Below, in pieces: positions 25,694-34,717 of a DNA stretch of 64,000 nt. This stretch comes from Mesorhizobium sp. M1B.F.Ca.ET.045.04.1.1. Its GTDB lineage: Bacteria > Pseudomonadota > Alphaproteobacteria > Rhizobiales > Rhizobiaceae. The notes beneath the pieces are model-generated. The model was not told the DNA's origin. It worked only from the letters and a program-made list of their open reading frames with translations, and made no database searches. How positions within the stretch are numbered: the stretch's first letter is position 1; every line of letters starts with the position of its first letter. The stretch is from positions 4,193,001 to 4,257,000 of the forward strand of contig NZ_CP034448.1 in NCBI RefSeq assembly GCF_003952465.1, written 5' to 3'. A program made the position numbers and the translations under genes.

Positions 25694-27130
25694 ATGACGC
25701 CGGACCTTCTCTCCAGCCTTTCGCTCTCGACACCGGAGCTGATCCTCGCTATCGGCGCGCTGGCGCTTTTGATGGTTGGCGCCTATTCGCGCTCCAACAA
25801 CACCATGACGGTAACCGGCCTCGCGGTCGCGGTGCTTGTGATCGCCGGCCTGTGGCTGGCCTTCTCCGCTGGCCAAGGGACCGCCTATGGCAGCGCCTTC
25901 GTTCAGGATTCCTTCGGCCGCTTCATGAAGATGCTGGCGCTGATCGGCTCGGCGGTGACGCTCGTCATGTCGATGCGCTTCGCCAGGCAGGAGCATTTCG
26001 ACAAGTTCGAATATCCGGTGCTGATCGTGCTCTGCACGCTCGGGATGATGCTGATGATCTCGGCCAACGGCATGATCGGGCTCTATCTCGGGCTCGAGCT
26101 GCAGTCGCTGGCGATCTATGTGCTGGCGGCGATCAATCGCGACAATCTCCGCTCGACCGAAGCGGGCCTGAAGTATTTCGTCCTCGGCGCGCTGTCGTCG
26201 GGCATGCTGCTTTACGGCATCAGCCTAGTCTACGGTTACACCGGCAATACCGGTTTCCACGAGATCGCGACGGCACTGGGCGGCGGCGAGCGCCAGCTCG
26301 GCCTCGTCTTCGGCCTGGTCTTCGTGCTCGCCGGGCTTGCCTTCAAAATCTCGGCCGTGCCGTTCCACATGTGGACGCCGGACGTCTACGAAGGCGCGCC
26401 GACGCCGATCACCGCCTTCCTGGCGGCGGCGCCGAAAATGGCGGCGATGGCGCTGATCGTGCGCGTCACCATGGGCGCCTTCAAGCCGATCGCCGCCGAC
26501 TGGCAGCAGATCGTCGTCTTCATCTCGATCGCCTCGATGGCGCTCGGCGCCTTCGCGGCCATCGGCCAGACCAACATCAAGCGCCTGATGGCCTATTCCT
26601 CGATCGGCCATATGGGATACGCACTGGTCGGCCTTGCCGCGAACAGCCAGGCCGGCGTGCGCGGCGTCGCGATCTACATGCTGATCTATCTGGTGATGAC
26701 GCTCGGCACCTTCGCCTTCATCCTCGCCATGCGGCGCAAGGAAGGCAATGTCGAACAGATCGGCGACCTCGCCGGCCTTGCCTCGACCAACCCGATCATG
26801 GCCACCATCCTCACCATCCTGATGTTCTCGCTGGCCGGCATTCCGCCGCTCGCGGGCTTCTGGGGGAAGTGGTACGTGTTCCTCGCCGCCATCAACGCGC
26901 ATCTCTATGCGCTGGCGATCATCGGCGTGCTGGCTTCGGTGGTGGGCGCCTATTATTACCTGCGCATCATCAAGATCATGTGGTTCGACGAACCTGTCGG
27001 CGGCTTCGTGCCGATGGCGAGCGAGTTGCGCCTCGTGCTCGGCGTCAGCGGCGCCTTCGTGCTGTTCTACGTGCTGATCGGCGGCCCGATCGGCAGCTAT
27101 GCCGAAGCCGCCGCAAAAACCTTCTTCTGA
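25694..27130 (+). CDS. nuoN: NADH-quinone oxidoreductase subunit N
   Basis: Third antiporter-like subunit and last nuo gene; 478 residues. LYLGLELQSLAIYVLAAINR, HMWTPDVYEGAPTPITAFLA and LMAYSSIGHMGYALVGLA are the family landmarks. GGGGAAATACC precedes the ATG; birA follows 4 bp after the stop, so the two are probably co-transcribed. Confidence 0.96.
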   Translation: MTPDLLSSLSLSTPELILAIGALALLMVGAYSRSNNTMTVTGLAVAVLVIAGLWLAFSAGQGTAYGSAFVQDSFGRFMKMLALIGSAVTLVMSMRFARQEHFDKFEYPVLIVLCTLGMMLMISANGMIGLYLGLELQSLAIYVLAAINRDNLRSTEAGLKYFVLGALSSGMLLYGISLVYGYTGNTGFHEIATALGGGERQLGLVFGLVFVLAGLAFKISAVPFHMWTPDVYEGAPTPITAFLAAAPKMAAMALIVRVTMGAFKPIAADWQQIVVFISIASMALGAFAAIGQTNIKRLMAYSSIGHMGYALVGLAANSQAGVRGVAIYMLIYLVMTLGTFAFILAMRRKEGNVEQIGDLAGLASTNPIMATILTILMFSLAGIPPLAGFWGKWYVFLAAINAHLYALAIIGVLASVVGAYYYLRIIKIMWFDEPVGGFVPMASELRLVLGVSGAFVLFYVLIGGPIGSYAEAAAKTFF

Positions 27131-27134
27131 CCGG

Positions 27135-27956
27135 ATGGCATTTCGGCTGGCTCCAACCGCGGCTTCGGAAGGGTTCCGGCTCGAGGCCCATGACAGCGTC
27201 GGCTCGACCAACGCGCTGGCGCTGGAGCATGCGCGGGCCGGCGATCCGGGGAAACTCTGGGTGGTCTCGAAGAAGCAGGAAAGCGGGCGCGGGCGGCGTG
27301 GCCGCGCCTGGGCGACGCCTGAAGGCAACCTGGCGGCAACGCTGCTCCTGGTTCCTGGCGGCGAGCTACGGCTCGCCGCGACGCTCAGCTTCGTCGCCGG
27401 GCTCGCCCTGGCGGACGCGCTCGACGCCATAGTCCCGAAAGGGCGGATTGCCGTCGGCTTGGACGGCGGCAGCGAAGGCCGTAACCGCTTCGAGCTGAAA
27501 TGGCCGAACGACGTTCTTGCCTCCGGCGCCAAGCTTGCCGGCATCTTGCTGGAATCGGCGATGCTCGAAGGCGGCCGCTTTGCCGTCGCTGTCGGCATCG
27601 GCGTCAATGTCGTGGCTTACCCGCAGGATTTGCCGTATCCGGCGACATCGCTCAAGGCACTGGGTGCCAGTTGCGATGCCGAGACGCTGTTCCTGGCGCT
27701 TTCGGATGCCTGGAGCGAGAATTTCAGATTGTGGGATGACGGTCGCGGGCTCACCGCAATCAGGAAGCGCTGGCTGGCGCGCGCGGCCGGGCTCGGCGGC
27801 GAGGTTGCTGTCAGAATTGACGGCAATGTGGTGCGCGGCGTCTTCGAGACCATTGACGAGGACTGCCGTTTCGTGATCCGCGACGATGACGGATCTGTTT
27901 TGACGATCGCGGCCGGCGACGTGCATTTCGGCGCGGTCGCGTCGGCGCGGATATAG
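27135..27956 (+). CDS. birA: Biotin--[acetyl-CoA-carboxylase] ligase
   Basis: Attaches biotin to carboxylase carrier domains via biotinyl-AMP. The 273-residue protein has the ligase signature SGRGRRGRAWATPEGNLAAT and KWPNDVL, plus the C-terminal SH3-like domain. There is no N-terminal winged helix, so it is the monofunctional form that does not repress bio genes. The ATG at 27135 was preferred to a start inside nuoN. Confidence 0.94.
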   Translation: MAFRLAPTAASEGFRLEAHDSVGSTNALALEHARAGDPGKLWVVSKKQESGRGRRGRAWATPEGNLAATLLLVPGGELRLAATLSFVAGLALADALDAIVPKGRIAVGLDGGSEGRNRFELKWPNDVLASGAKLAGILLESAMLEGGRFAVAVGIGVNVVAYPQDLPYPATSLKALGASCDAETLFLALSDAWSENFRLWDDGRGLTAIRKRWLARAAGLGGEVAVRIDGNVVRGVFETIDEDCRFVIRDDDGSVLTIAAGDVHFGAVASARI

Positions 27957-28052
27957 TTTTGTTTTTGCGCTATTCCGGACGGAGAACGGTGACACACTTT
28001 TCCTGGAATTGCTCTAACGGCTTGGCCTGACCGGCCAGGAAGGAAAGAATTC

Positions 28053-29723
28053 ATGGCGGATAGAGAAAACGCCGAACTTGTGTTCGCGCCGCTCGGCGGT
28101 GTCGGCGAGATCGGCATGAACTTCGCCCTCTACGGCTACGGGCCGGCAAACGCGCGCGAGTGGATCGTCGTCGATGTCGGCGTCACCTTTCCCGACACCG
28201 CGCATCCGGGCGTCGATCTCATCCTGCCCGACACGCGCTTCATCGAGGAGAATATCGACGGTTTGCGCGGCATCGTCATCACCCACGCGCATGAGGACCA
28301 TTACGGGGCGCTGCTCGACATCTGGCCGAGGCTCAAGGTGCCGGTCTGGATGACGCCGTTCACAGCCGGCCTGCTCGAGGCCAAGCGGCAGGGCGAGCAG
28401 GGCGCGCCGAAGATCCCGGCAACGATCTATCGGGCGGGCGAGAAGTTCACCATCGGGCCGTTCGAGATCGAGGCCATCCCGGTCGCGCACTCGATCCCCG
28501 AGCCGATGTCGCTGGCGATCACCACGGCGGCCGGCACGGTGATCCACACTGGCGACTGGAAGATCGACCCGGCGCCGACGATCGGGCCGAAGACCGACGA
28601 GGCGCGCTTCCGCGCCTATGGCGACAAGGGCGTGCTGGCGCTGGTCTGCGATTCCACCAATGCGCTGAGGGAAGGGGACTCGCCCTCGGAAGTGGCGGTC
28701 GGCGAGGGCCTCAAGGGCGTCATCGAGAACGCCAAGGGCCGGGTCGCGGTCACCACATTTTCCTCCAATGTCGGGCGCATCGTCTCGATCGCCAGGGCGG
28801 CGCGCGATGCCGGGCGGCAATGCCTGGTGCTCGGCCGCTCGCTGAAGCGCGTCATCGATGTCGCGGGCGAGCTCGGCTATATGGACGGGTTGCCGGAATT
28901 CATCACCGAAGAGGATTACGGCTTCATCCCACGGGAAAACCTGGTGATCATCTGCACCGGCAGTCAGGGCGAGCCGCTGGCAGCATTGGCGAAGCTGTCG
29001 CGCGACGAGATGAAGTCGGTGGCGCTGACGGCCGGCGACACGGTCGTGTTTTCCTCGCGCACCATTCCCGGCAACGAAAAGGCGATCCTCGAGATCAAGA
29101 ACCGGCTGATCGACCTCGGCATGAAGATCATCGAGGACGGCGACGCGCTGGTGCATGTCTCCGGCCATCCGCGCCGCAGCGAATTGCGCAAGATGTATGA
29201 GTGGGTGCGGCCGCAAATCGGCGTGCCGGTGCATGGCGAGGCGGCGCATCTGGTGGCGCAGGGTTCGCTGATGTCGATGTCGGGCATCGGCCAGGTGGCG
29301 CAGGTGCGCGACGGCGACATGCTGAGGCTCTGGCCCGGTCCCGCCACGATCATCGACCAGGTGCCGTTCGGCCGTCTCTACAAGGACGGCTTTCTGATCG
29401 GCACCGACCAGGCGATGGGAATACGCGACCGGCGCAAGCTGTCCTTCGCCGGCCATGTCGCGGTCAATGTCGTGCTCGACGACAAATACGAGCTTGCCGG
29501 CGACCCCGACCTGGTGGCGATCGGCGTCGCCGAGGCGGATGCCAGCGGCGAGACGCTGGAAGACCTGATGCTCGATGCGGCAATCGGCGCGGTGGACTCG
29601 ATCCCCCGCCAGCGCCGAAAAGACCTCGACCTGGTGCAGGAGGCCGTACGCCGTGCCGTGCGTGGCGCCGCCAACGAAGCCTGGGGCAAGAAGCCGCTGG
29701 TGACGGTGTTCGTCACCAGATGA
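28053..29723 (+). CDS. rnj: Ribonuclease J
   Basis: Metallo-beta-lactamase/beta-CASP ribonuclease (5'-3' exo and endo) for mRNA and rRNA processing; 556 residues. The zinc motif THAHEDHYGALLDI, the second ligand region VIHTGDWKID, and the beta-CASP region with FSSNVGRI and VHVSGHPRRSEL are intact. It starts with an ATG after GGAAGGAA. Position after nuo-birA fits rhizobial gene order. Confidence 0.95.
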   Translation: MADRENAELVFAPLGGVGEIGMNFALYGYGPANAREWIVVDVGVTFPDTAHPGVDLILPDTRFIEENIDGLRGIVITHAHEDHYGALLDIWPRLKVPVWMTPFTAGLLEAKRQGEQGAPKIPATIYRAGEKFTIGPFEIEAIPVAHSIPEPMSLAITTAAGTVIHTGDWKIDPAPTIGPKTDEARFRAYGDKGVLALVCDSTNALREGDSPSEVAVGEGLKGVIENAKGRVAVTTFSSNVGRIVSIARAARDAGRQCLVLGRSLKRVIDVAGELGYMDGLPEFITEEDYGFIPRENLVIICTGSQGEPLAALAKLSRDEMKSVALTAGDTVVFSSRTIPGNEKAILEIKNRLIDLGMKIIEDGDALVHVSGHPRRSELRKMYEWVRPQIGVPVHGEAAHLVAQGSLMSMSGIGQVAQVRDGDMLRLWPGPATIIDQVPFGRLYKDGFLIGTDQAMGIRDRRKLSFAGHVAVNVVLDDKYELAGDPDLVAIGVAEADASGETLEDLMLDAAIGAVDSIPRQRRKDLDLVQEAVRRAVRGAANEAWGKKPLVTVFVTR

Positions 29724-29727
29724 GGGA

Positions 29728-29822
29728 GTAGGAGGTAGGCAGTAGGCAGTAGGGAAAAGGTGATGGGTTTGTAACTCGCCCACTTTGTTCTTCCCTACTG
29801 CCTATTGGCTACTGCCTTGAGG
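29728..29822. repeat. Short palindromic repeat between rnj and mce
   Basis: Imperfect inverted repeat: AGTAGGCAGTAGGGAA (about 29739-29754) pairs with TTCCCTACTGCCTATTGGC (about 29791-29809), and the left arm also contains a direct GTAGGCA duplication. It ends just before the mce ribosome site. It could act as a processing or attenuation hairpin in the transcript. Confidence 0.75.
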
Positions 29823-29825
29823 AAA

Positions 29826-30236
29826 ATGACAATGCTCGGACGCCTGAACCATGTCGCGCTTGCCGTGCCGGATCTGGCGGCGGCGACCGCGGCCTATCGC
29901 GATACGCTGGGCGCGCGGTTGAGCGAACCGCGGGCGCTGCCGGAACATGGCGTGACGGTGGTGTTCGTCGATGTCGGCAACACCAAGATCGAGCTGCTGG
30001 AGCCGCTGGGCGATGCCTCGCCGATCGCCGCCTTCCTGGAGAAGAATCCGTCGGGCGGCATGCATCACGTCTGCTACGAGGTCGACGATATCCTCGCCGC
30101 GCGCGATCATCTGAAGGCGAGCGGCGCGCGCGTGCTCGGCGACGGCAATCCAAAGATCGGCGCGCACGGCAAGCCGGTGCTGTTCCTGCACCCCAAGGAT
30201 TTCTTCGGCACGCTGGTCGAACTGGAGCAGGCATGA
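29826..30236 (+). CDS. mce: Methylmalonyl-CoA epimerase
   Basis: Vicinal-oxygen-chelate metalloenzyme that interconverts (2R)- and (2S)-methylmalonyl-CoA in propionate breakdown; 136 residues. Metal ligands fall in LNHVALAVPD, GGMHHVCYEVDD and FFGTLVELEQ. The start ATG at 29826 follows GAGG; an in-frame ATG at 29805 lies inside the repeat. The mutase that follows in the pathway needs B12. It overlaps the next gene by 4 bp. Confidence 0.92.
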   Translation: MTMLGRLNHVALAVPDLAAATAAYRDTLGARLSEPRALPEHGVTVVFVDVGNTKIELLEPLGDASPIAAFLEKNPSGGMHHVCYEVDDILAARDHLKASGARVLGDGNPKIGAHGKPVLFLHPKDFFGTLVELEQA

Positions 30237-30517
30237 ACTGGGTTTCGTTTATAGCGCTGTTCTTCGTCACCTGGTGGCTGGTGCTGTTTGCCGTGCTGCC
30301 GTTCAGCCTGCGCACGCAGGACGAGGACAAGGACGTGACGCTGGGAACGGTTTCGAGCGCGCCACGCGGGCCGCATATGCTGCGCGCGGCGATCCGCACG
30401 ACCATCGTCACCGCCATCGTGATCGGTATTTTCTACGGCCTGACGAGGGGGCTCGGCCTCGGCTTCGACGACATTCCGCACATCGTACCGGACTTTAGTC
30501 ATATCGACGGCCACTAA
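30233..30517 (+). CDS. DUF1467 family membrane protein
   Basis: 94 residues with two hydrophobic segments: residues 3-24 (FIALFFVTWWLVLFAVLPF) and about 55-72. The middle loop has FSLRTQDEDKDVTLGTVSSA, as in other DUF1467 proteins of alphaproteobacteria. Function unknown. It is translationally coupled to mce through a 4-bp overlap. Confidence 0.87.
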   Translation: MNWVSFIALFFVTWWLVLFAVLPFSLRTQDEDKDVTLGTVSSAPRGPHMLRAAIRTTIVTAIVIGIFYGLTRGLGLGFDDIPHIVPDFSHIDGH

Positions 30518-30578
30518 ATCTAAAACTAAAGTCCCTGGCGAGGTTTCTGCAAGTATTAAGCAGCAGCCACGCGCGGTG

Positions 30579-30610
30579 GTTGAAATCGGAACCCGGCTTC
30601 CGATTTCAAC
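30579..30610. terminator. Perfect 13-bp hairpin downstream of the DUF1467 gene
   Basis: GTTGAAATCGGAA (30579-30591) and TTCCGATTTCAAC (30598-30610) form a perfect stem with loop CCCGGC. No T-run follows on either strand, so it may be a processing or Rho-assisted 3' hairpin rather than a classical terminator. Confidence 0.5.
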
Positions 30611-30666
30611 GGCCGACGCAGCGTAATGCCGTTTGGCAGCTTGTCGTGCTAAGCAGATGATTGCAC

Positions 30667-30694
30667 AAAAAAAATGCAAGGCACGAGGCCTTGC
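30667..30694 (-). terminator. Rho-independent terminator of the putative sRNA
   Basis: The minus strand reads GCAAGGCCTCGTGCCTTGC followed by A and eight T residues: a seven-base-pair stem (GCAAGGC with GCCTTGC) and a U-tract. The T-run exists only in this direction, so it terminates leftward transcription. Confidence 0.85.
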
Positions 30695-30817
30695 AATTTA
30701 AACGCGTCCGATCCGTTTCCGGTGTCCGGCGGCAGCGAGTTACCGCGCCTAGATCGCATCCTCCCAAGACTTTGACCGCGTAGGAGAGCAGATTTTTCTC
30801 CGCCCTCTCGGTTATCG
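30667..30817 (-). ncRNA. Probable small RNA between the DUF1467 gene and proS
   Basis: On the minus strand a sigma-70-like promoter is followed by about 150 bases without a convincing ORF, ending in a strong intrinsic terminator (30667-30694). The segment contains GATAACCGAGAGGGCGGAG and GGGAGGATGCGATCTAGGC. Free-standing sRNAs with this layout are known in rhizobia; the position next to proS reminds me of the alpha-r45 family, but I cannot confirm that without alignment. Confidence 0.6.
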
Positions 30818-30822
30818 GCGCA

Positions 30823-30851
30823 CACTAGACCAAGGCAGGTGAAAATGTCAC
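30823..30851 (-). promoter_or_regulatory. Sigma-70-like promoter of the putative sRNA
   Basis: The minus strand shows GTGACA (30851-30846), a 17-base spacer and CTAGTG (30828-30823), close to the rhizobial CTTGAC/CTATAT type. The predicted start is near 30816-30818. Confidence 0.5.
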
Positions 30852-31105
30852 GAAGAATTTTGCCTTCAAACGGGCAATATCGTGCTGCACTGCACAATAG
30901 TGCGGCAGGGCTTGCTTGTGAATCGATCAAAAAGCCGGATGCGGCACTTTGTGATCAAAAACGGCGTTTTTGGTAAGGTGCAGAAGGCCCCGATACTTTG
31001 GGGCGCTCGGGTTTCCATTCGGTCATGAAATGGCTATGAAGCCCGGGCAAGCAGCCTCGGTTGCGCCGATTCCCGCGCCGCCATTTTTCAGTCACGGACC
31101 AGTCC

Positions 31106-32431
31106 ATGCGTTTGTCGCGCTACTTCCTGCCCATTCTCAAAGAAAACCCTCGCGAGGCCGAAATCGTCTCGCACCGGCTGATGCTGCGCGCCGGCATGAT
31201 CCGCCAGCAGGGGCAGGGCAGCTTCTCCTGGCTGCCGCTCGGCAAGCGCGTGCTGGACAAGGTCTGCCAGATCATCCGCGAGGAGCAGAACCGGGCAGGC
31301 GCGCTGGAAATCCTGATGCCGACCATCCAGTCGGCGGACCTCTGGCGCGAGAGCGGCCGTTACAACGACTACGGCAAGGAGATGCTGCGCATCAAGGATC
31401 GCCAGGACCGCGACATGCTCTACGGCCCGACCAACGAGGAAATGGTCACCGAGATCTTCCGCGCCTACGTCAAATCCTACAAGGACCTGCCGCTCAACCT
31501 CTACCACATCCAGTGGAAGTTCCGCGACGAGGTGCGCCCCCGCTTCGGCGTCATGCGCAGCCGAGAATTCCTGATGAAGGACGCTTACTCCTTCGACCTC
31601 GATTTCGAAGGCGCGAGAGCCGCCTACAACCGCATGTTCGTCTCCTATCTCAGGACGTTCACGCGCATGGGCCTGCAGGCCATCCCGATGCGCGCCGACA
31701 CCGGCCCGATCGGCGGCGACCTCAGCCATGAGTTCATCATCCTGGCCGAAACCGGCGAGAGCCAGGTGTTCTGCGACCGCGCCTATCTGTCGCTCGACGT
31801 GCCCGGCGCGGACACGAACTTTTCCAACGATGGCGAGATCGGCGGCATCGTGAAGAAATGGACGACGCCTTACGCCGCCACCGACGAGATGCATGACGAA
31901 GCGGCCTGGGCGAATGTCGCTGAAGGCGACAGGCTCTCGGCGCGCGGCATCGAGGTCGGCCACATCTTCCATTTCGGCGAGAAGTATTCGAAGCCGATGG
32001 GCGCCAAGGTGACCGGGCCCGACGGCAAGGACCATTTCGCCTCGGGCGGCTCCTACGGCATCGGCCCGTCGCGGCTGGTCGCGGCGATCATCGAGGCCAG
32101 CCATGACGAGAACGGCATCATCTGGCCGGAAGCAGTGGCGCCGTTCGATGTCGGCTTGATCAACATGAAGGTGGGCGACGCCGAGTGCGACCGCGTCTGC
32201 GACGAGCTCTACGCGGCGCTGAGTTCAGCCGGCAAGGACGTGCTCTATGACGACACCGACCAGCGGCCGGGCGGCAAGTTCGCCACCGCTGACCTGATCG
32301 GCCTGCCCTGGCAGGTGATCGTCGGACCGCGGGGCGTTGCCGCCGGCGAGGTCGAGATCAAGAACCGCAAGTCGGGCGAACGCGAGACGCTGCCGATCGC
32401 GGAGGCCAGGAAACGCTTGGGTATCGCCTGA
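31106..32431 (+). CDS. proS: Proline--tRNA ligase (short alphaproteobacterial type)
   Basis: Class II aminoacyl-tRNA synthetase that charges tRNA-Pro. The 441-residue form lacks the long editing insertion, as usual in this group. Class II motifs are visible: the motif 2 region in FRDEVRPRFGVMRSREFLMK, YGPTNEEMVTEIF, and motif 3 in GSYGIGPSRLVAAIIE; the anticodon-binding domain is C-terminal. The ATG at 31106 (MRLSRYFLPILKENP) was chosen over an upstream in-frame start that adds residues not typical of ProS. The stop overlaps the lolC start. Confidence 0.95.
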   Translation: MRLSRYFLPILKENPREAEIVSHRLMLRAGMIRQQGQGSFSWLPLGKRVLDKVCQIIREEQNRAGALEILMPTIQSADLWRESGRYNDYGKEMLRIKDRQDRDMLYGPTNEEMVTEIFRAYVKSYKDLPLNLYHIQWKFRDEVRPRFGVMRSREFLMKDAYSFDLDFEGARAAYNRMFVSYLRTFTRMGLQAIPMRADTGPIGGDLSHEFIILAETGESQVFCDRAYLSLDVPGADTNFSNDGEIGGIVKKWTTPYAATDEMHDEAAWANVAEGDRLSARGIEVGHIFHFGEKYSKPMGAKVTGPDGKDHFASGGSYGIGPSRLVAAIIEASHDENGIIWPEAVAPFDVGLINMKVGDAECDRVCDELYAALSSAGKDVLYDDTDQRPGGKFATADLIGLPWQVIVGPRGVAAGEVEIKNRKSGERETLPIAEARKRLGIA

Positions 32432-33717
32432 TGAGCGAAGCGGCGGCAGCGGCCAGATCGCCGGCGGGCGCCTTTTCAGGCTTCGAGCGCATGGTGGCGT
32501 GGCGCTACCTGCGTTCGCGGCGCAAGGAGACGGTGATCTCGGTGATCGCCTCGATCTCCTTCCTCGGCATCATGCTGGGCGTCGCGACGCTGATCGTCGT
32601 CATGGCGGTGATGAACGGTTTTCGCGCCGAGCTGCTGACCCGCATCCTCGGCGTCAACGGCCATCTCATCGCGCAGCCGCTGGATTCGCCGCTGGAGGAC
32701 TATGCGCAGGTAGCGAGCCGCATCAATGGCGTTGCCGGCGTCAAATACGCCATACCGCTGATCGACGGCCAGGTGCTGGCGCAAGGCAATGTCGGCGGCG
32801 GAACCGGCGCGCTGGTGCGCGGAATCCGCGGCGAGGACCTTGCCAAGATCGCAATCGTCTCCAGCAACATCAAGCAGGGAACGCTTGACGGCTTCGATGC
32901 CGGTGAGGGTGTGGCGATCGGCAAGCGCATGGCCGAGAATCTCGGCCTCGTCCTCGGCGACACCATCACGCTGATCTCGCCCGAAGGCGATGTCACTCCG
33001 CTCGGCACGACGCCGCGCATGAAGGGCTATAAGGTGGCGGCGATCTTCGAGGTCGGCATGTCGGAATATGACAGCTCGATCGTCTACATGCCGTTTTCCG
33101 AGGCGCAGCTCTATTTCAACATGGACGGGCGGGCGCAGACCATCGAGATCTATGTCGACAATCCCGACAATGTCGATGCGCTGAAGTCGCTGGTCGAGCA
33201 GGCGGCGCAACGGCCGGTCGATCTCGTCGACTGGCGCCAGCGCAACGAGACCTTCTTCTCGGCGCTGCAGGTCGAGCGCAACGTCATGTTCATGATCCTG
33301 ACGCTGATCGTGCTGGTGGCGGCGCTCAATATCATTTCCGGCCTCATCATGCTGGTGAAGGACAAGGGCCACGACATCGCCATCCTGCGCACCATGGGAG
33401 CGTCGCGCGGCGCAATCCTGCGCATCTTCCTGATGACCGGGGCCGCGATCGGCGTCACCGGCACCATCGCCGGCGTGCTGCTCGGCGTCGTCATCTGCCT
33501 CAACATCGAATCGATCCGCCAGTTCTTCTCCTGGATGACAGGCAGGATCCTGTTCAATCCCGAGCTCTATTTCCTTAGCCAGCTGCCGGCGAAAATGGAT
33601 CCGCGCGAGACCACCTATGTCGTCATCATGGCGCTGGCCCTGTCCTTCCTGGCGACGGTGTTTCCGGCCTGGCGGGCGGCCCGGCTCGATCCGGTCGAAG
33701 CCTTGAGGTACGAGTGA
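32431..33717 (+). CDS. lolC: Lipoprotein-releasing ABC transporter permease LolC/E
   Basis: Inner-membrane permease that extracts lipoproteins for transfer to LolA; 428 residues. One N-terminal transmembrane segment (about residues 33-57), a large periplasmic MacB-type domain, and three C-terminal segments of the FtsX fold (from VMFMILTLIVLVAALNIISG onward) are visible. Alphaproteobacteria usually have one such permease acting as a homodimer. Coupled to proS and lolD through single-base overlaps. Confidence 0.93.
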   Translation: MSEAAAAARSPAGAFSGFERMVAWRYLRSRRKETVISVIASISFLGIMLGVATLIVVMAVMNGFRAELLTRILGVNGHLIAQPLDSPLEDYAQVASRINGVAGVKYAIPLIDGQVLAQGNVGGGTGALVRGIRGEDLAKIAIVSSNIKQGTLDGFDAGEGVAIGKRMAENLGLVLGDTITLISPEGDVTPLGTTPRMKGYKVAAIFEVGMSEYDSSIVYMPFSEAQLYFNMDGRAQTIEIYVDNPDNVDALKSLVEQAAQRPVDLVDWRQRNETFFSALQVERNVMFMILTLIVLVAALNIISGLIMLVKDKGHDIAILRTMGASRGAILRIFLMTGAAIGVTGTIAGVLLGVVICLNIESIRQFFSWMTGRILFNPELYFLSQLPAKMDPRETTYVVIMALALSFLATVFPAWRAARLDPVEALRYE

Positions 33718-34397
33718 TGGCCGACGCCATTATCGAGCTGAAGGGCGTCGAGCGGCATTATGTCCAGGGGCCGCGCAAGCTCACCATCCTGAACGGCGCC
33801 GACTTCTCGCTCAGGCGTGGCGAGATGGTTGCGCTGGTGGCGCCATCTGGCACCGGCAAGTCGACGTTGCTGCATACGGCGGGCCTGCTCGAGCGACCGG
33901 ACGCCGGCGATGTGGTTCTTAACGGCCGCGCCTGCGGCCGGCTCTCAGATGATGAACGCACCGCGATCCGCCGCAACGATGTCGGCTTCGTCTATCAGTT
34001 CCATCATCTGCTGCCGGAGTTTTCCGCACTCGAAAACATAATGATGCCGCAGCTGATCAAGGGGCTTCCCGCCAAGGAGGCGTCCGAACGGGCGGCGCAG
34101 CTTCTCGACTACATGCAGATCGGCAAGCGCGCGCAGCACCGGCCGTCGGAGCTTTCCGGCGGCGAGCAGCAGCGCGTGGCAATCGCACGCGCCGTCGCCA
34201 ATGCGCCGCTGGTGCTTCTGGCCGACGAGCCGACCGGCAATCTCGATCCCGCGACGGCTCACTACGTCTTCGACGCGCTCGAAGCGCTTGTCAGGCAGTC
34301 GGGGCTGGCGGCGTTGATCGCCACCCACAATCACGAGCTGGCCGCCCGTATGGACCGACGTGTGACGTTGGCCGAGGGCAAGGTGGTGCCGCTGTAG
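33717..34397 (+). CDS. lolD: Lipoprotein-releasing ABC transporter ATPase LolD
   Basis: ATPase partner of LolC; about 226 residues. Walker A APSGTGKSTLLHTAGLLERP, signature LSGGEQQRVAIARAVA, Walker B LVLLADEPTGNLDP and the switch histidine region ATHNHELAA are all present. The ATG at 33717 overlaps the lolC stop by one base; a GTG at 33714 directly before it is an alternative that adds one residue. Confidence 0.95.
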   Translation: MADAIIELKGVERHYVQGPRKLTILNGADFSLRRGEMVALVAPSGTGKSTLLHTAGLLERPDAGDVVLNGRACGRLSDDERTAIRRNDVGFVYQFHHLLPEFSALENIMMPQLIKGLPAKEASERAAQLLDYMQIGKRAQHRPSELSGGEQQRVAIARAVANAPLVLLADEPTGNLDPATAHYVFDALEALVRQSGLAALIATHNHELAARMDRRVTLAEGKVVPL

Positions 34398-34398
34398 G

Positions 34399-34537
34399 GT
34401 GTACCGAGATTCAGATGAGGCCGGCCTGCAAATGGCGGCTTCCTGCGCTTCCGGTGCTCACGTACTTTAAGTACGCTCCGCTCCGGTTCTCGGAAACCAC
34501 CATTTTCGACTCGGCCTGACCTGAATCTCGGTACACC
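34399..34537. repeat. Palindromic repeat element, family 2, copy 1
   Basis: The left end GTGTACCGAGATTCAG and right end CTGAATCTCGGTACAC are inverted copies. The centre contains CACGTACTTTAAGTACG, a nested palindrome. It begins 2 bases after the lolD stop and could end that transcript. A longer relative lies at 36194-36426. Confidence 0.85.
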
Positions 34538-34717
34538 CCGGCCTGCGATTGTCTGGTCGCCTTCGGCATTTGGCCGTCGCAGTTTTTCGCCCGTCAACCT
34601 TTCCTTAACCGTGCTCAAACGGACCGTCCGGATTCGCCTGGCGCGCCGCTCCCTGATCCGTTGACATTCGAACAAAATTAGAACAAATTACGAACATACC
34701 AACAACAGGAGAGAGTT

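Noticed and set aside
24118..25695. Long antisense ORF opposite nuoM
   Set aside because: Same compositional artefact; no family similarity and it covers a well-conserved subunit.
30649..30930. Minus-strand ORF of 93 codons between the DUF1467 gene and proS
   Set aside because: It would run through the intrinsic terminator and overlaps the sRNA promoter; no ribosome site or family similarity, so an RNA gene fits better.
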